A stretch of DNA of 64,000 nucleotides from Oceanobacillus piezotolerans (lineage in GTDB: Bacteria > Bacillota > Bacilli > Bacillales > Amphibacillaceae), in the NCBI RefSeq assembly GCF_003665065.1, contig NZ_RCHR01000007.1:113179-177178 (forward strand). Reading direction: 5' to 3'. Position numbers and translations under genes: made by a program. Positions 9,283 to 17,204 of this stretch are shown here, in pieces. The notes beneath the pieces were generated by a model. That model saw only the letters and a program-made list of their open reading frames with translations. It searched no databases and was not told the origin of the DNA. Positions within the stretch are counted from its first letter, which is position 1. The number at the start of each line of letters is the position of its first letter.

Positions 9283-10452
9283 ATGACGGAAGAGAATATA
9301 ACTAGGTTACATATAAACGAAAAGGAAATCATATTGATAGGAACGGCACACGTATCTAAAGATAGCGCGGAGCAGGTAAAGCGAGTGATTGAGTCAGAGA
9401 ATCCAGATGCCGTTTGTATCGAACTGGATGAACAACGCTATAAATCGATAACAGACGGAAACAAGTGGAAGGACATGGATATTTTTAAGGTCATTAAGGA
9501 AAAGAAAGCAACCTTATTATTAATGAACCTCGCCATTTCCTCGTTCCAGAAGCGGATGGCCAGTCAGTTTGGCATTAATGCTGGACAAGAAATGATTCAA
9601 GGGATTGAGTCAGCAAAAGAGATAGACGCAGAGCTTGTACTTGCTGATAGAAATATCCAAATTACCTTCTCAAGAATATGGGGAAACTTAGGCTTGAAGG
9701 GGAAAACCTTGCTGCTTACGCAGATTGTTGCCAGTATCTTTAGCAAAGAGACCATTACAGAAGAAGAATTAGAAAAAATGAAGCAGCAGGATACAATCAA
9801 TGCGATGCTTCAGGAGTTTACAGAGCATTTTCCTAGATTGAAGAAGCCATTAATAGATGAACGTGATCAATACTTATCGCAAAAAATTAAAAATGCACCG
9901 GGAGATAAGGTAGTTGCAGTATTAGGCGCGGCACATGTTCCAGGTATAACGAAGCAAATCCAAAAGGATCATGATTTGAAGGCATTGACTAAATTGCCGA
10001 AGAAATCGAATACACCTAAGATTATTGGTTGGTCCATACCGATTCTTATTTTAGCCATGATTGCATATACATTTATTACAAATCCATCAGTGGGAATGCA
10101 GCAAGCGTTATCCTGGCTATTCTGGCATGGTGGTTTATCTGCACTTGGAACGCTTCTTGCCTTCGGACATCCATTGGCTGTGCTGACTTCACTTGTTGCG
10201 GCACCTATTACATCATTAAATCCCTTGCTTGCTTCAGGCTGGTTTGCAGGGATTGTACAGGCTTATTTCAGCAGACCTACTGTTCGAGACTTTGAAACGA
10301 TTGCAGAGGATGTTACCAGTGTGAAGGGTTTCTGGGGGAATAAGGTAACAAGAGTACTCTTAGTTGTAATGCTTTCGAATCTTGGCAGCTCGATTGGTAC
10401 CTTTATTGGGGGAGCAGATGTCATCCGCCTGTTTATTTCTAATTTCTTCTAA
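9283..10452 (+). CDS. TraB/PrgY family membrane protein
   Basis: A 389-residue TraB-family protein. The N-terminal cytosolic domain carries the paired histidine motifs GTAHVSKDS (residues about 20-28) and GAAHVPGI (about 215-222) with a conserved CIELDEQRY, a TIKI/GumN-like hydrolase fold. The C-terminal third has several membrane helices (about residues 247-265, 278-300, 302-325 and 355-380). PrgY/TraB homologues reduce peptide pheromone activity in enterococci, but the function in Bacillaceae is not established. It is followed by its own terminator. Confidence 0.9.
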   Translation: MTEENITRLHINEKEIILIGTAHVSKDSAEQVKRVIESENPDAVCIELDEQRYKSITDGNKWKDMDIFKVIKEKKATLLLMNLAISSFQKRMASQFGINAGQEMIQGIESAKEIDAELVLADRNIQITFSRIWGNLGLKGKTLLLTQIVASIFSKETITEEELEKMKQQDTINAMLQEFTEHFPRLKKPLIDERDQYLSQKIKNAPGDKVVAVLGAAHVPGITKQIQKDHDLKALTKLPKKSNTPKIIGWSIPILILAMIAYTFITNPSVGMQQALSWLFWHGGLSALGTLLAFGHPLAVLTSLVAAPITSLNPLLASGWFAGIVQAYFSRPTVRDFETIAEDVTSVKGFWGNKVTRVLLVVMLSNLGSSIGTFIGGADVIRLFISNFF

Positions 10453-10459
10453 GACATCA

Positions 10460-10495
10460 AGAGTCAGACAAAAGGGTTTGACTCTATTTGATTTT
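10460..10495 (+). terminator. Intrinsic terminator after the TraB-family gene
   Basis: A 7-bp stem AGAGTCA/TGACTCT (10460-10466 with 10479-10485) followed by ATTTGATTTT, 7 nt after the upstream stop codon. Confidence 0.75.
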
Positions 10496-10602
10496 GGAAA
10501 CGATAACATATAGAAAGTCTAAACCCTTTAATATAGATAGAAAGTAAATTATAATAAGGGAAATCATTATCAGCTATTTATCTGAATCAGGGAGGAACGC
10601 TT

Positions 10603-11823
10603 GTGATCATTGCGATCATTTTTTTACTATTTGTATCTTTTTTCTTTTCTCTGAGTGAAACGGCACTAACCGCCACGAACAAAATGAAACTGCAAACGAG
10701 AGCAAAAAATGACGATAAGAAATCAGAGAGATTATTTGAGCTTATCTCTAACCCAAGTAAGTATAGTACTTCTATTTTAATTGGGAAAAAAATAGCTAAT
10801 ATTTTGCTTGCTACATTGGCTACGATGATGGCCATAGCTTACGAATTTAATGTTGCTGTGGCAATTGCCATTTTGACCGTTATCATTATTATTTTTTCGG
10901 AGGTAGTGCCAAAGTCAACTGCAGCTGCATTGCCAGATAAGATTGCCTATGTGGTATACCCTATTATACGTGCTGTGGTTGTGGTACTAAAGCCGATTAC
11001 TATTATGGTTAATGCTTTAATCGGATTCATTACTAAATCATTATCAAAGGGACAAGTAGATACGGTATCTATTTCAAAAGAGGAATTCCGTGCGATGATT
11101 GATATTGCCGATTTAGAAGGGACGTTTGAGAAGGATGAATCCTTTCGTATCAAAGGGGTACTAGATTTTGAGGATTTAAATGTAAAGGATGTATTGAAAA
11201 CGCCCAGGGTAGAGATTGTGTCTTTGCCGAGTACTGCAAACTATGAAGAAGTACGGGATATTGTCATCGATAGTCCGTTTACAAGATACCCAGTTTTTGA
11301 AGAAGATATAGATAATATCGTTGGTGTCTTTCACTCGAAGTATTTAATTCATTGGTCAACAGAGCCGGAAACGTCCCTGAAGTCATTTAGTGATACAGAT
11401 CCGTTAATTGTCTATGAATTTCATTCCCTTGAGTGGGTCTTTCGTAAAATGACGAAAGAGAAGAAGCACATGGCGATTGTGCTGGATGAATATGGTGGGA
11501 CAGAAGGAATTCTGACCCACGAGGACGTGATTGAGGCGATGATTGGTCTTGATATTGAGGATGAAATGGACGTCGATATTGATCCTATGGTAGAGAAATT
11601 AACAGAAACGGAAATTATTTGTGACGGGAAAATCACCTTACATAGATTAAATACCATTTTCCATACCGAGATTCCCGAGGAAGAGGACGTCCTCGCTGGG
11701 TATTTATTAAAGGAGTTTAATGATTTTCCAGAAGAGGGAGCAGTTATCGAACGCATTGACCTGACTTTTCGGGTAGTAGAAATGGAAGATAGATCGATTC
11801 GGAAGGTACAAATTATTAAATAA
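10603..11823 (+). CDS. CNNM/CorC (HlyC) family cation transport protein
   Basis: A 406-residue protein: an N-terminal DUF21/CNNM membrane domain (residues about 1-170, with SLSETALTA and EVVPKSTAA motifs), a CBS pair (about 190-310; [20 protein letters not shown] is characteristic) and a C-terminal CorC/HlyC transporter-associated domain (about 325-406). These proteins are implicated in Mg2+ (and Co2+) efflux or homeostasis. The start is GTG 10603, with GGAGGA 7 nt upstream. About 60 nt before rlmH, with a weak hairpin in between. Confidence 0.92.
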   Translation: MIIAIIFLLFVSFFFSLSETALTATNKMKLQTRAKNDDKKSERLFELISNPSKYSTSILIGKKIANILLATLATMMAIAYEFNVAVAIAILTVIIIIFSEVVPKSTAAALPDKIAYVVYPIIRAVVVVLKPITIMVNALIGFITKSLSKGQVDTVSISKEEFRAMIDIADLEGTFEKDESFRIKGVLDFEDLNVKDVLKTPRVEIVSLPSTANYEEVRDIVIDSPFTRYPVFEEDIDNIVGVFHSKYLIHWSTEPETSLKSFSDTDPLIVYEFHSLEWVFRKMTKEKKHMAIVLDEYGGTEGILTHEDVIEAMIGLDIEDEMDVDIDPMVEKLTETEIICDGKITLHRLNTIFHTEIPEEEDVLAGYLLKEFNDFPEEGAVIERIDLTFRVVEMEDRSIRKVQIIK

Positions 11824-11881
11824 AGGATGGTACGCCTCACCTATTGGTAGGGTTTATTGTTATTCGAAGGAGTTTGCTGCA

Positions 11882-12361
11882 ATGAAAATTACAATCGTAT
11901 CTGTTGGTAAGTTAAAGGAAAAGTATTTAAAACAAGGAATTCAAGAATACTTAAAACGTTTATCTGCTTATGCCAAGGTAGACATAGTGGAGGTTGCCGA
12001 TGAAAAGGCACCAGAAAACATGAGCGAAGCGGAAATGGAAGAGGTAAAACGCAAGGAAGGCGAGCGCATTTTATCCCATATCGGCCCCGATACATATGTG
12101 ATAACACTTGAAATCAATGGGAAAATGCTGAGTTCTGAACAGCTTGCGAAGAAGATGGACGAGCTGGCGACATATGGGAAGAGTAAGATCGCTTTTGTGA
12201 TTGGTGGATCGCTTGGGATTAGTGATGAAGTTATGAAACGCAGCGATATGGCTTTGTCTTTTTCTAAGATGACGTTTCCTCATCAATTGATGCGGTTGGT
12301 TTTGTTAGAGCAGGTTTATCGGGGGTTTCGGATTAATAGGGGGGAACCTTATCATAAGTAA
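11882..12361 (+). CDS. rlmH: RlmH, 23S rRNA pseudouridine-1915 N3-methyltransferase
   Basis: A 159-residue SPOUT methyltransferase with the trefoil-knot signatures [13 protein letters not shown] and the invariant end [11 protein letters not shown]. It methylates pseudouridine 1915 in helix 69 of 23S rRNA on assembled ribosomes. The gene is complete and ends exactly in the sequence that serves as attachment site for SCC-type elements in staphylococci. A second copy of that terminal sequence lies 1,458 bp downstream. ATG 11882 follows GAAGGAG. Confidence 0.97.
   Translation: MKITIVSVGKLKEKYLKQGIQEYLKRLSAYAKVDIVEVADEKAPENMSEAEMEEVKRKEGERILSHIGPDTYVITLEINGKMLSSEQLAKKMDELATYGKSKIAFVIGGSLGISDEVMKRSDMALSFSKMTFPHQLMRLVLLEQVYRGFRINRGEPYHK
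12344..12361 (+). repeat. Putative attachment site at the rlmH 3' end (left copy)
   Basis: The last 18 nt of rlmH, GAACCTTATCATAAGTAA, closely resemble the staphylococcal SCC attachment core in orfX (rlmH), which contains TATCA(T/C)AA. A copy matching at 16 of 18 positions is at 13802-13819 in the same orientation. Confidence 0.75.
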
Positions 12362-12437
12362 ATGAGGTTTTATATTACTATTAAAGCTTTTCCATACCAC
12401 AGATAGATGAGAATAATTTTTCAAAGGGGAGATATTT

Positions 12438-13589
12438 ATGAGTAGGATAGACATATATAAAAAGCCCATCTTATTGCGCACTTTGGTTACTTTTGAAGAT
12501 GAAGATATAGATGGAGATTATACAACATATTCAGATATTAAAAATAACATACAAATAAATACAGAAAAATATAAGGAAGATCCTGAGTTTTATGAGATTG
12601 TCAGAGAAATGATTTTTGATATTGATAAAAAAGGCAGGCCTTTTCTCCATATAATCTGTTATACGTTTAATAGCTCCTATAATAGTCTTGAAGTCACTGC
12701 TTTAATGACAACTTCAGTTGAAGATTCAAAGGGAGAAATAGATAAAGCTATACTATATAATTTAGCTATGTCAATCATTTATAATATACCTGTTTTTCCT
12801 AATAGCAATAGCATTGAACAAGAGCTTATTGAATATTACAATCAGTTATTTGAATATGGTTTCGAATTATTAGATGAAAATGATGAACTAAAAACTTATA
12901 AACTTACAAATTCTCTTATTCCAAATTTCGAAAAAGAAGAATTCGATTTTGAGAATAATCCATTACCAAGGATTTATTCATTTAGTGAAGTTAATATTTA
13001 TAAAAATAAATTAATGGAGAAATTAAAGCAACTTGATAATGCCCAATATGTTATAAATAATTTGAAAGAAGCTATTAATAAACTATCATTGCTACTAAAT
13101 GGTTCTGTGAGAAACGAGAATAGTCTTCAGGAGATTTTGACAAATTATCCGATTTTATTCGGTACTGAATATATTGAAGTGTTAGATAAACATAGTTTTG
13201 GTTCAGAATACGAAGCAGATTATGTTTTAAAAAGATATAATGGTCTTTATGATGTTGTTGAAATTGAAGCAAGCACATTAAATATTTATACTAAACAAGG
13301 TAATCCATCTAGCCAACTGGTGCATGCAGAGCAACAAATAATGGATTGGTTAGAGTGGATTGAACATAATAGTTCATACGCACGAGAAAAAATTAAGAAA
13401 TTATACTCACCAAAGGGCTATGTTGTCATTGGAAGGTCGAATACTTTAACAGAAAATAATAAAGAAAAACTAAGAAGAAGAAATTTAGTTTTTAGAGATA
13501 AAATCGAAATAATTACATATGACGACTTATTAGATAACGCTAGATTATTATTAGATTTTTTAAGTGGCAATAAAAAGGAAAATGATTAA
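12438..13589 (+). CDS. Shedu-like anti-phage defence nuclease (SduA, DUF4263)
   Basis: A 383-residue protein with an alpha/beta N-terminal region (about 1-215) and a C-terminal PD-(D/E)xK-type DUF4263 domain (about 220-345). Visible core residues are Asp261 in EADYVL, the acidic pair Glu275/Glu277 in VVEIEAS, and the helix HAEQQIMDWLEWIE with Gln300. The E-x-E instead of E-x-K and the block LNIYTKQGNPSSQLVHAEQQ agree with my recollection of one DUF4263 subgroup. Shedu is a single-gene defence system; SduA is a nuclease. The gene is AT-rich, starts at ATG 12438 after AAAGGGGAG, and sits alone between two rlmH-end repeats. Assignment is from motifs only. Confidence 0.78.
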   Translation: MSRIDIYKKPILLRTLVTFEDEDIDGDYTTYSDIKNNIQINTEKYKEDPEFYEIVREMIFDIDKKGRPFLHIICYTFNSSYNSLEVTALMTTSVEDSKGEIDKAILYNLAMSIIYNIPVFPNSNSIEQELIEYYNQLFEYGFELLDENDELKTYKLTNSLIPNFEKEEFDFENNPLPRIYSFSEVNIYKNKLMEKLKQLDNAQYVINNLKEAINKLSLLLNGSVRNENSLQEILTNYPILFGTEYIEVLDKHSFGSEYEADYVLKRYNGLYDVVEIEASTLNIYTKQGNPSSQLVHAEQQIMDWLEWIEHNSSYAREKIKKLYSPKGYVVIGRSNTLTENNKEKLRRRNLVFRDKIEIITYDDLLDNARLLLDFLSGNKKEND

Positions 13590-13606
13590 AGATTTATTGG
13601 ACCTAA

Positions 13607-13768
13607 TGTCATAATATATTTCAGTGTATTGTAGCAATAGACAAAGGAGTTAGAACTTCGACTGTAAAGGATGGACATGAGCTCTTCGAGGGAGAAATTG
13701 ATAATACTCCAGATAAAGTGTTTCAATATCGCTTACGAATTTTGATTGAGCAATATCTAATTGTATAA
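13607..13768 (+). pseudogene. Unrecognised 53-codon open stretch without a start
   Basis: An open frame between in-frame stops that ends QYRLRILIEQYLIV at the stop 13766-13768 and has no ATG/GTG/TTG with a ribosome site. It looks like the 3' remnant of a gene lost from the cassette. No family is recognised. Confidence 0.3.
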
Positions 13769-13801
13769 ATAATGAAAAATCCCATTTAGACACAATACGG
13801 A

Positions 13802-13819
13802 GAACCGTACCATAAGTAA
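13802..13819 (+). repeat. Putative attachment site, right copy (remnant rlmH end)
   Basis: GAACCGTACCATAAGTAA, 16/18 identical to the rlmH end, preceded by GGA, so that it still encodes GEPYHK plus stop although no rlmH precedes it. This is the expected scar of a site-specific insertion at rlmH. Similarity continues into the 3' flank (AAATAGGTTTT versus AAATGAGGTTTT). Confidence 0.75.
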
Positions 13820-13835
13820 ATAGGTTTTTTATAAA

Positions 13836-13873
13836 CAATCTCATTTAGAACGAATCAGATTGCTTTGTTTTTT
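13836..13873 (+). terminator. Weak hairpin with T-tract right of the cassette
   Basis: CAATCT (13836-13841) pairs with AGATTG (13857-13862), followed by CTTTGTTTTTT. It could end transcription coming from the cassette. Confidence 0.5.
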
Positions 13874-13925
13874 GAATTAGTGTTAATCTTTAGTTTCTCC
13901 TCATATATTTATATACCAAAATGAT

Positions 13926-14447
13926 TTGATTAAGGAGGAGAATTCTATAAAGGAAAAGGTATTTATTACTCATAAAAATCCAGATAGAAAATACGAAGGA
14001 CTAATTACATATGGAGATAGAGATATTTTGTTGCCTAAAGATGCACTTATTTCTATAACCTTAGGTGAAAAATTTTCCGTATGGAGAACCATTGTTAATG
14101 GTATTGTTAGTCAATTTGTAATGAAACAAATGAAAAAATCACCCAAATTACTTTATGCTGAAATGAAGGGTAATATAAAGGAAGGCTACGGACTTACCAT
14201 GACAGTATGGGAGTCTAATTCAATGAAGCAATTTAGAGATAATGGTGCACACAAATTTGCAATGCGATTTTTTAGCTGGATTTTTTATCGTGGAAATGCC
14301 CATGCTTACTTTTTATCATACAAAAATAATGGTTCTATACCAACAAGCGCCGAAGCCTTTGACTTAGTAAAAAAGTATGGGAGATTTTATGACAATGGAA
14401 ATTTAATTCGGCATAGTAGGGCTCCAAAATTTAATGTAGAGGTTTAA
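13926..14447 (+). CDS. Uncharacterised protein, about 166-173 residues
   Basis: I do not recognise a family with confidence. The protein is soluble and mixed alpha/beta with a central KGNIKEGYGLTMTVWESN strand and FRDNGAHKFAMRFFSW helix, a pattern reminiscent of ferredoxin-like dimeric alpha-beta-barrel proteins. The start is problematic. TTG 13926 has no ribosome site upstream, whereas AAGGAGG (13932-13938) lies inside the frame and points to an ATA codon at 13947 as initiator. A hairpin terminator follows at 14549. It lies just outside the rlmH cassette. Confidence 0.6.
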   Translation: MIKEENSIKEKVFITHKNPDRKYEGLITYGDRDILLPKDALISITLGEKFSVWRTIVNGIVSQFVMKQMKKSPKLLYAEMKGNIKEGYGLTMTVWESNSMKQFRDNGAHKFAMRFFSWIFYRGNAHAYFLSYKNNGSIPTSAEAFDLVKKYGRFYDNGNLIRHSRAPKFNVEV

Positions 14448-14548
14448 ATACGTTCGTAATTATAATTGCTTGATACTAGGAAATTAATAAATTGAAAATC
14501 CCTACTTTACTATTTTAAAGATACTTTGTTTCCACATTTAATTTACTG

Positions 14549-14585
14549 AAGCCCTGCAGTTAGAAGGTTTGGGCTTTTTTTATAT
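14549..14585 (+). terminator. Intrinsic terminator
   Basis: AAGCCC (14549-14554) pairs with GGGCTT (14571-14576), followed by a run of T. It lies about 100 nt after the previous gene. Confidence 0.75.
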
Positions 14586-14858
14586 AAAATTATCTTCCTT
14601 AAAATTCAAAAATAGAGTGTTTTTTTAGGTTGAAATCTCACTTAGATTCGTTACGGTGAACCTTTGTTGTATGAATGGTTGTATTTGCTTTTGCAGCGAA
14701 TTGAAATCCTCCACATGAATTTTTGCTTACTTTAATATTTCTTCTCTACTAAAAAACGGGCCGCTAATTGTTATTCACTTATCTATACTCATTTAGAGTC
14801 ATTTAAACTCCGAAAGTCATTTTCATAGCTCTCTTAGTTAATAGCTAAATGATTTAGA
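14586..14858. other. Intergenic stretch with no gene seen
   Basis: AT-rich sequence between the terminator at 14549-14585 and the sigma-K-like promoter at 14859. No ORF with a start signal or recognisable protein was found. Confidence 0.5.
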
Positions 14859-14886
14859 ACCATTAAAGGAATTCAAACATAATATA
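14859..14886 (+). promoter_or_regulatory. Sigma-K-like promoter of the gerP-like cluster
   Basis: ACC (14859-14861), a 16-nt spacer and CATAATATA (14878-14886) fit the sigma-K pattern (-35 AC, -10 CATANNNTA) exactly. It is located 47 nt before the first start codon of the cluster. Late mother-cell expression is inferred. Confidence 0.6.
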
Positions 14887-14932
14887 ACCAATAACTACGA
14901 ATACTTTATTGTAAAGTTAGGGATGAACAAAA

Positions 14933-15412
14933 TTGAATTGTAAAGGAACCATCAATCAGTTTCAGTTAAGCCAAATATCTGTAAATACGATTGATACTGC
15001 CTCTGGGATTTTCATAGGTACTAATTATGCCCAGAATTGGTCCTCGCACAGAAAAAATAATTATGGTTTTGGGTCGGTAAGTCATTCGCAAGTTATAAAC
15101 AATACTAGTTACGTAATTGATGAGGATTGGATAGATACCCCAATCGAAAATAACCCCTCCATTTTATTGGATAGAAATAGTGAGGGAAGCCAAAATGAAA
15201 TTGATATTGGTGAAGTCAATGTGAATGTTTTAGATACATGTGCTGCCGTTTCGGTAGGGGAAAATGACTTAAATGCATGGAGTGCTCACAGTAAGCGTAA
15301 CGCTGGCCAAGGAAGATTTGCTGGGCAAATAAAAAATACACAAAACTCTTCTCTTATTTTGGATGATGACGCAATAGACAGTCAAATGAATGATTTTAAA
15401 GGGCTATTCTAA
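14933..15412 (+). CDS. Tandem GerPA/GerPF-like spore protein
   Basis: A 159-residue protein made of two copies of a roughly 60-residue unit (about 8-68 and 85-147). Each unit runs I-x-V-N-x-x-D-T-A/C, then an IGTN/VGEN turn, W-S-x-H-x-K/R-x-N-x-G-x-G, and ends in an acidic D-D/E-x-x-I-D. This resembles the small GerPA/GerPF spore germination proteins, which in Bacillus affect passage of germinants through the coat. It starts at TTG 14933 behind a weak AGTTAGGG. It heads a cluster preceded by a sigma-K-like promoter. Remote homology; the two-unit form is unusual. Confidence 0.65.
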   Translation: MNCKGTINQFQLSQISVNTIDTASGIFIGTNYAQNWSSHRKNNYGFGSVSHSQVINNTSYVIDEDWIDTPIENNPSILLDRNSEGSQNEIDIGEVNVNVLDTCAAVSVGENDLNAWSAHSKRNAGQGRFAGQIKNTQNSSLILDDDAIDSQMNDFKGLF

Positions 15413-15434
15413 AACAAAAAGGAGGAGGATTTAT

Positions 15435-15680
15435 GTGGCTGTTGCTTTTACATTAGGCGCAATCAATATAAATTCTATAAATACCAATGCAGTCGTTACG
15501 GTAGGGGAAAATCAATTACCGGCATGGGCTGCCCATAGGAAGGTGAATAATGGGATTGGTTTCTTTGCAGGAAATGTATTAAATGCGGGGAATTTTGCTT
15601 CTACTGTAGATCCTGACGGTGTGGACGGAATGATGAATAACCAAAATATTTCTCCAAGTGTTCAAGGTCAAGCTCTTTAA
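15435..15680 (+). CDS. GerPA/GerPF-like small spore protein
   Basis: An 81-residue protein with one GerP-type unit: INSINTNAVVTVGENQLPAW, then AAHRKVNNGIGFFAG and DPDGVDGMMNN. The start is set at GTG 15435 because GGAGGAGG (15421-15428) is 6 nt upstream; a longer in-frame reading to 15390 would run through the end of the preceding gene. It is closest in sequence to the second unit of the preceding tandem protein, which suggests local duplication. Confidence 0.7.
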   Translation: MAVAFTLGAININSINTNAVVTVGENQLPAWAAHRKVNNGIGFFAGNVLNAGNFASTVDPDGVDGMMNNQNISPSVQGQAL

Positions 15681-15821
15681 TGATAGGGCTTGATTTCTTT
15701 TTGGGAAACAACAGAATGAAAGTCACCAGTTCTATAGTAAATTCCTAAGCATAAGAAACTATTAGATACATATAGTTAAATAAAGACTTAAAAATGATGA
15801 AAAAAGAATACCGGTCCATTC

Positions 15822-16253
15822 ATGAGGGAGGTCGTAAATGAGTTGGTAAAGCCTCATTTTCACTCTAATATAAAAAAGACGTTAGGAAAGGACTTCAACA
15901 CACTATTATATGAAATTTCCCCCTATATGGAACCTAGGATGGATATCTACGAATCAGATGTTCATTTGATTATTTCTTTAGATTTGGCTGGAGCACGTAA
16001 AGAGGATCTCTCTTTGAGATGGATTAACAACATTCTGGTAATTGAGGGGCTGATTCGTAATGAATATACAGAAGCTTATTATAAGAATATTCAAAACGAA
16101 CGGTTTTATGGTTCTTTTAAAAGAGAGATTTTAATTTCTAAGAACTGTGAAAAAGAACATATACAGGCCAATTTTATAAATGGAATTTTATCGATTATAA
16201 TTCCTCTTTATAGGGAAAAAATAGGGATGCAAGATGAAGGAGATTACTCATGA
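15822..16253 (+). CDS. Hsp20/alpha-crystallin-like protein, probably spore-associated
   Basis: A 143-residue protein with a divergent alpha-crystallin domain (about residues 45-140): PRMDIYESDVHLIISLDLAG, NNILVIEG, FYGSFKREILI and the closing NGILSIIIPL (IxI-type motif). Similar small heat-shock proteins occur in Bacillus spore coats (CotM, CotP). The start is uncertain. ATG 15822 has no ribosome site, while GGGAGG at 15826-15831 lies inside the frame and points to TTG 15843 (starting MVKPHFHSN). The stop overlaps the next gene by 4 nt. Confidence 0.72.
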   Translation: MREVVNELVKPHFHSNIKKTLGKDFNTLLYEISPYMEPRMDIYESDVHLIISLDLAGARKEDLSLRWINNILVIEGLIRNEYTEAYYKNIQNERFYGSFKREILISKNCEKEHIQANFINGILSIIIPLYREKIGMQDEGDYS

Positions 16254-16444
16254 CTTCAATAAAGTATGGATTTTTAAAAATCGAGCAATTAACAACTTCA
16301 TCTGGATTATTTATCGGAACAAACATACATAAAGGCAGAAAAAGCCAAACCTCTATCAACGAAGGGTTTGGAACGATAAAAGGAAAACAAAATAAAATTA
16401 GGGACAATACCGCGATGATAAAGAAAAATCTTAAAAGGAATTAG
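16250..16444 (+). CDS. Short GerPA/GerPF-like protein
   Basis: A 64-residue protein with a shortened GerP-type unit (IEQLTTSSGLFIGTN, then a basic stretch and NEGFGTIKG). ATG 16250 overlaps the Hsp20-like stop (ATGA) with GAAGGAG in front, so it is translationally coupled. The C-terminal end is basic (KKNLKRN), unlike the acidic ends of the other units. Confidence 0.62.
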   Translation: MTSIKYGFLKIEQLTTSSGLFIGTNIHKGRKSQTSINEGFGTIKGKQNKIRDNTAMIKKNLKRN

Positions 16445-16445
16445 A

Positions 16446-16829
16446 ATGATGGATTCCGAAAATATGAACAATAAACTTGAAGAGTTGGTTCAAAAAATCA
16501 ATCTTCTTGAAAAATCGATTCTTAAACAAAGTAATCCACCGATTATTATAAATGTGGATGTTAAGGACCTTCATCTCAACGAATTAACTTTGGAGGAATT
16601 ATCCTTTCATCTTGATCAGCTTGATATAAAGGAAATTAGCGGAATGTTAAATCTCGGAAATAACTTTTCTCCCCGTGTCCATCCAAAATCAAAACCAAAA
16701 CGTAAACACCCACCTACCCAAGAGAAACCAGAACAAAAAGAGGAGGAAAAAAACAATTTGAATGAGATTCAAGTCAAGATCAATGATAAACCGGTGCCAT
16801 TTACAATAACTAAGGGAAAGGAGGGGTAA
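16446..16829 (+). CDS. GerPC-like spore germination protein (short form)
   Basis: A 127-residue protein: N-terminal coiled coil (about residues 3-30, NNKLEELVQKINLLEKSIL), a central block with PPIIINVDV followed by FHLDQLDIKEISGMLNLG, then a Pro/Lys/Glu-rich linker and a short C-terminal strand. The coiled coil followed by a xFxLDQLxIxxLxGTLNIG-type block is the plan of GerPC, normally nearer 200 aa. GerPC belongs to the spore germinant-permeability operon. It is one nt after the preceding stop and 2 nt before the next start. Confidence 0.6.
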   Translation: MMDSENMNNKLEELVQKINLLEKSILKQSNPPIIINVDVKDLHLNELTLEELSFHLDQLDIKEISGMLNLGNNFSPRVHPKSKPKRKHPPTQEKPEQKEEEKNNLNEIQVKINDKPVPFTITKGKEG

Positions 16830-16831
16830 AT

Positions 16832-17188
16832 TTGAAACGATTTTCCCCGTCTTTTTTTATTGGCAATATCTCCATTGGAACAGTTGAAGGAGCCTCTTGT
16901 GTAAACTTTGGAAATAATCTTCCAAGTGGTTTTGTGAATTATAAAAAACATAATCAAGGATTTGGGTCCATTTCCGGTGACAATAATGATATTTATGATA
17001 TATTAGCGACTTTAGAAGAAAAGGATATTCATGATACGTTCCATTACGATGGGGTTGAAGACGAAACATACTCGCATATATTGGAAAAAATTGAAAACGA
17101 GATGCTGAACACAGAAGTAGAAATTGATGGACAAGAAGAGTCGTTAGATATGAATGATGATTTTAATGACGATGCCCCCTCAAACTAA
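16832..17188 (+). CDS. GerPA/GerPF-like protein with acidic tail
   Basis: A 118-residue protein with an N-terminal GerP-type unit (GNISIGTVEGASCVNFGNN, then KKHNQGFGSISGDNNDI) and a long acidic C-terminal extension (about residues 65-118, many Asp/Glu). It starts at TTG 16832, immediately after AAAGGAGGGG at the end of the previous gene. It is the last gene of the cluster and is followed by a long hairpin. Confidence 0.68.
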   Translation: MKRFSPSFFIGNISIGTVEGASCVNFGNNLPSGFVNYKKHNQGFGSISGDNNDIYDILATLEEKDIHDTFHYDGVEDETYSHILEKIENEMLNTEVEIDGQEESLDMNDDFNDDAPSN

Positions 17189-17204
17189 GGATAGATGAAG
17201 GTAC

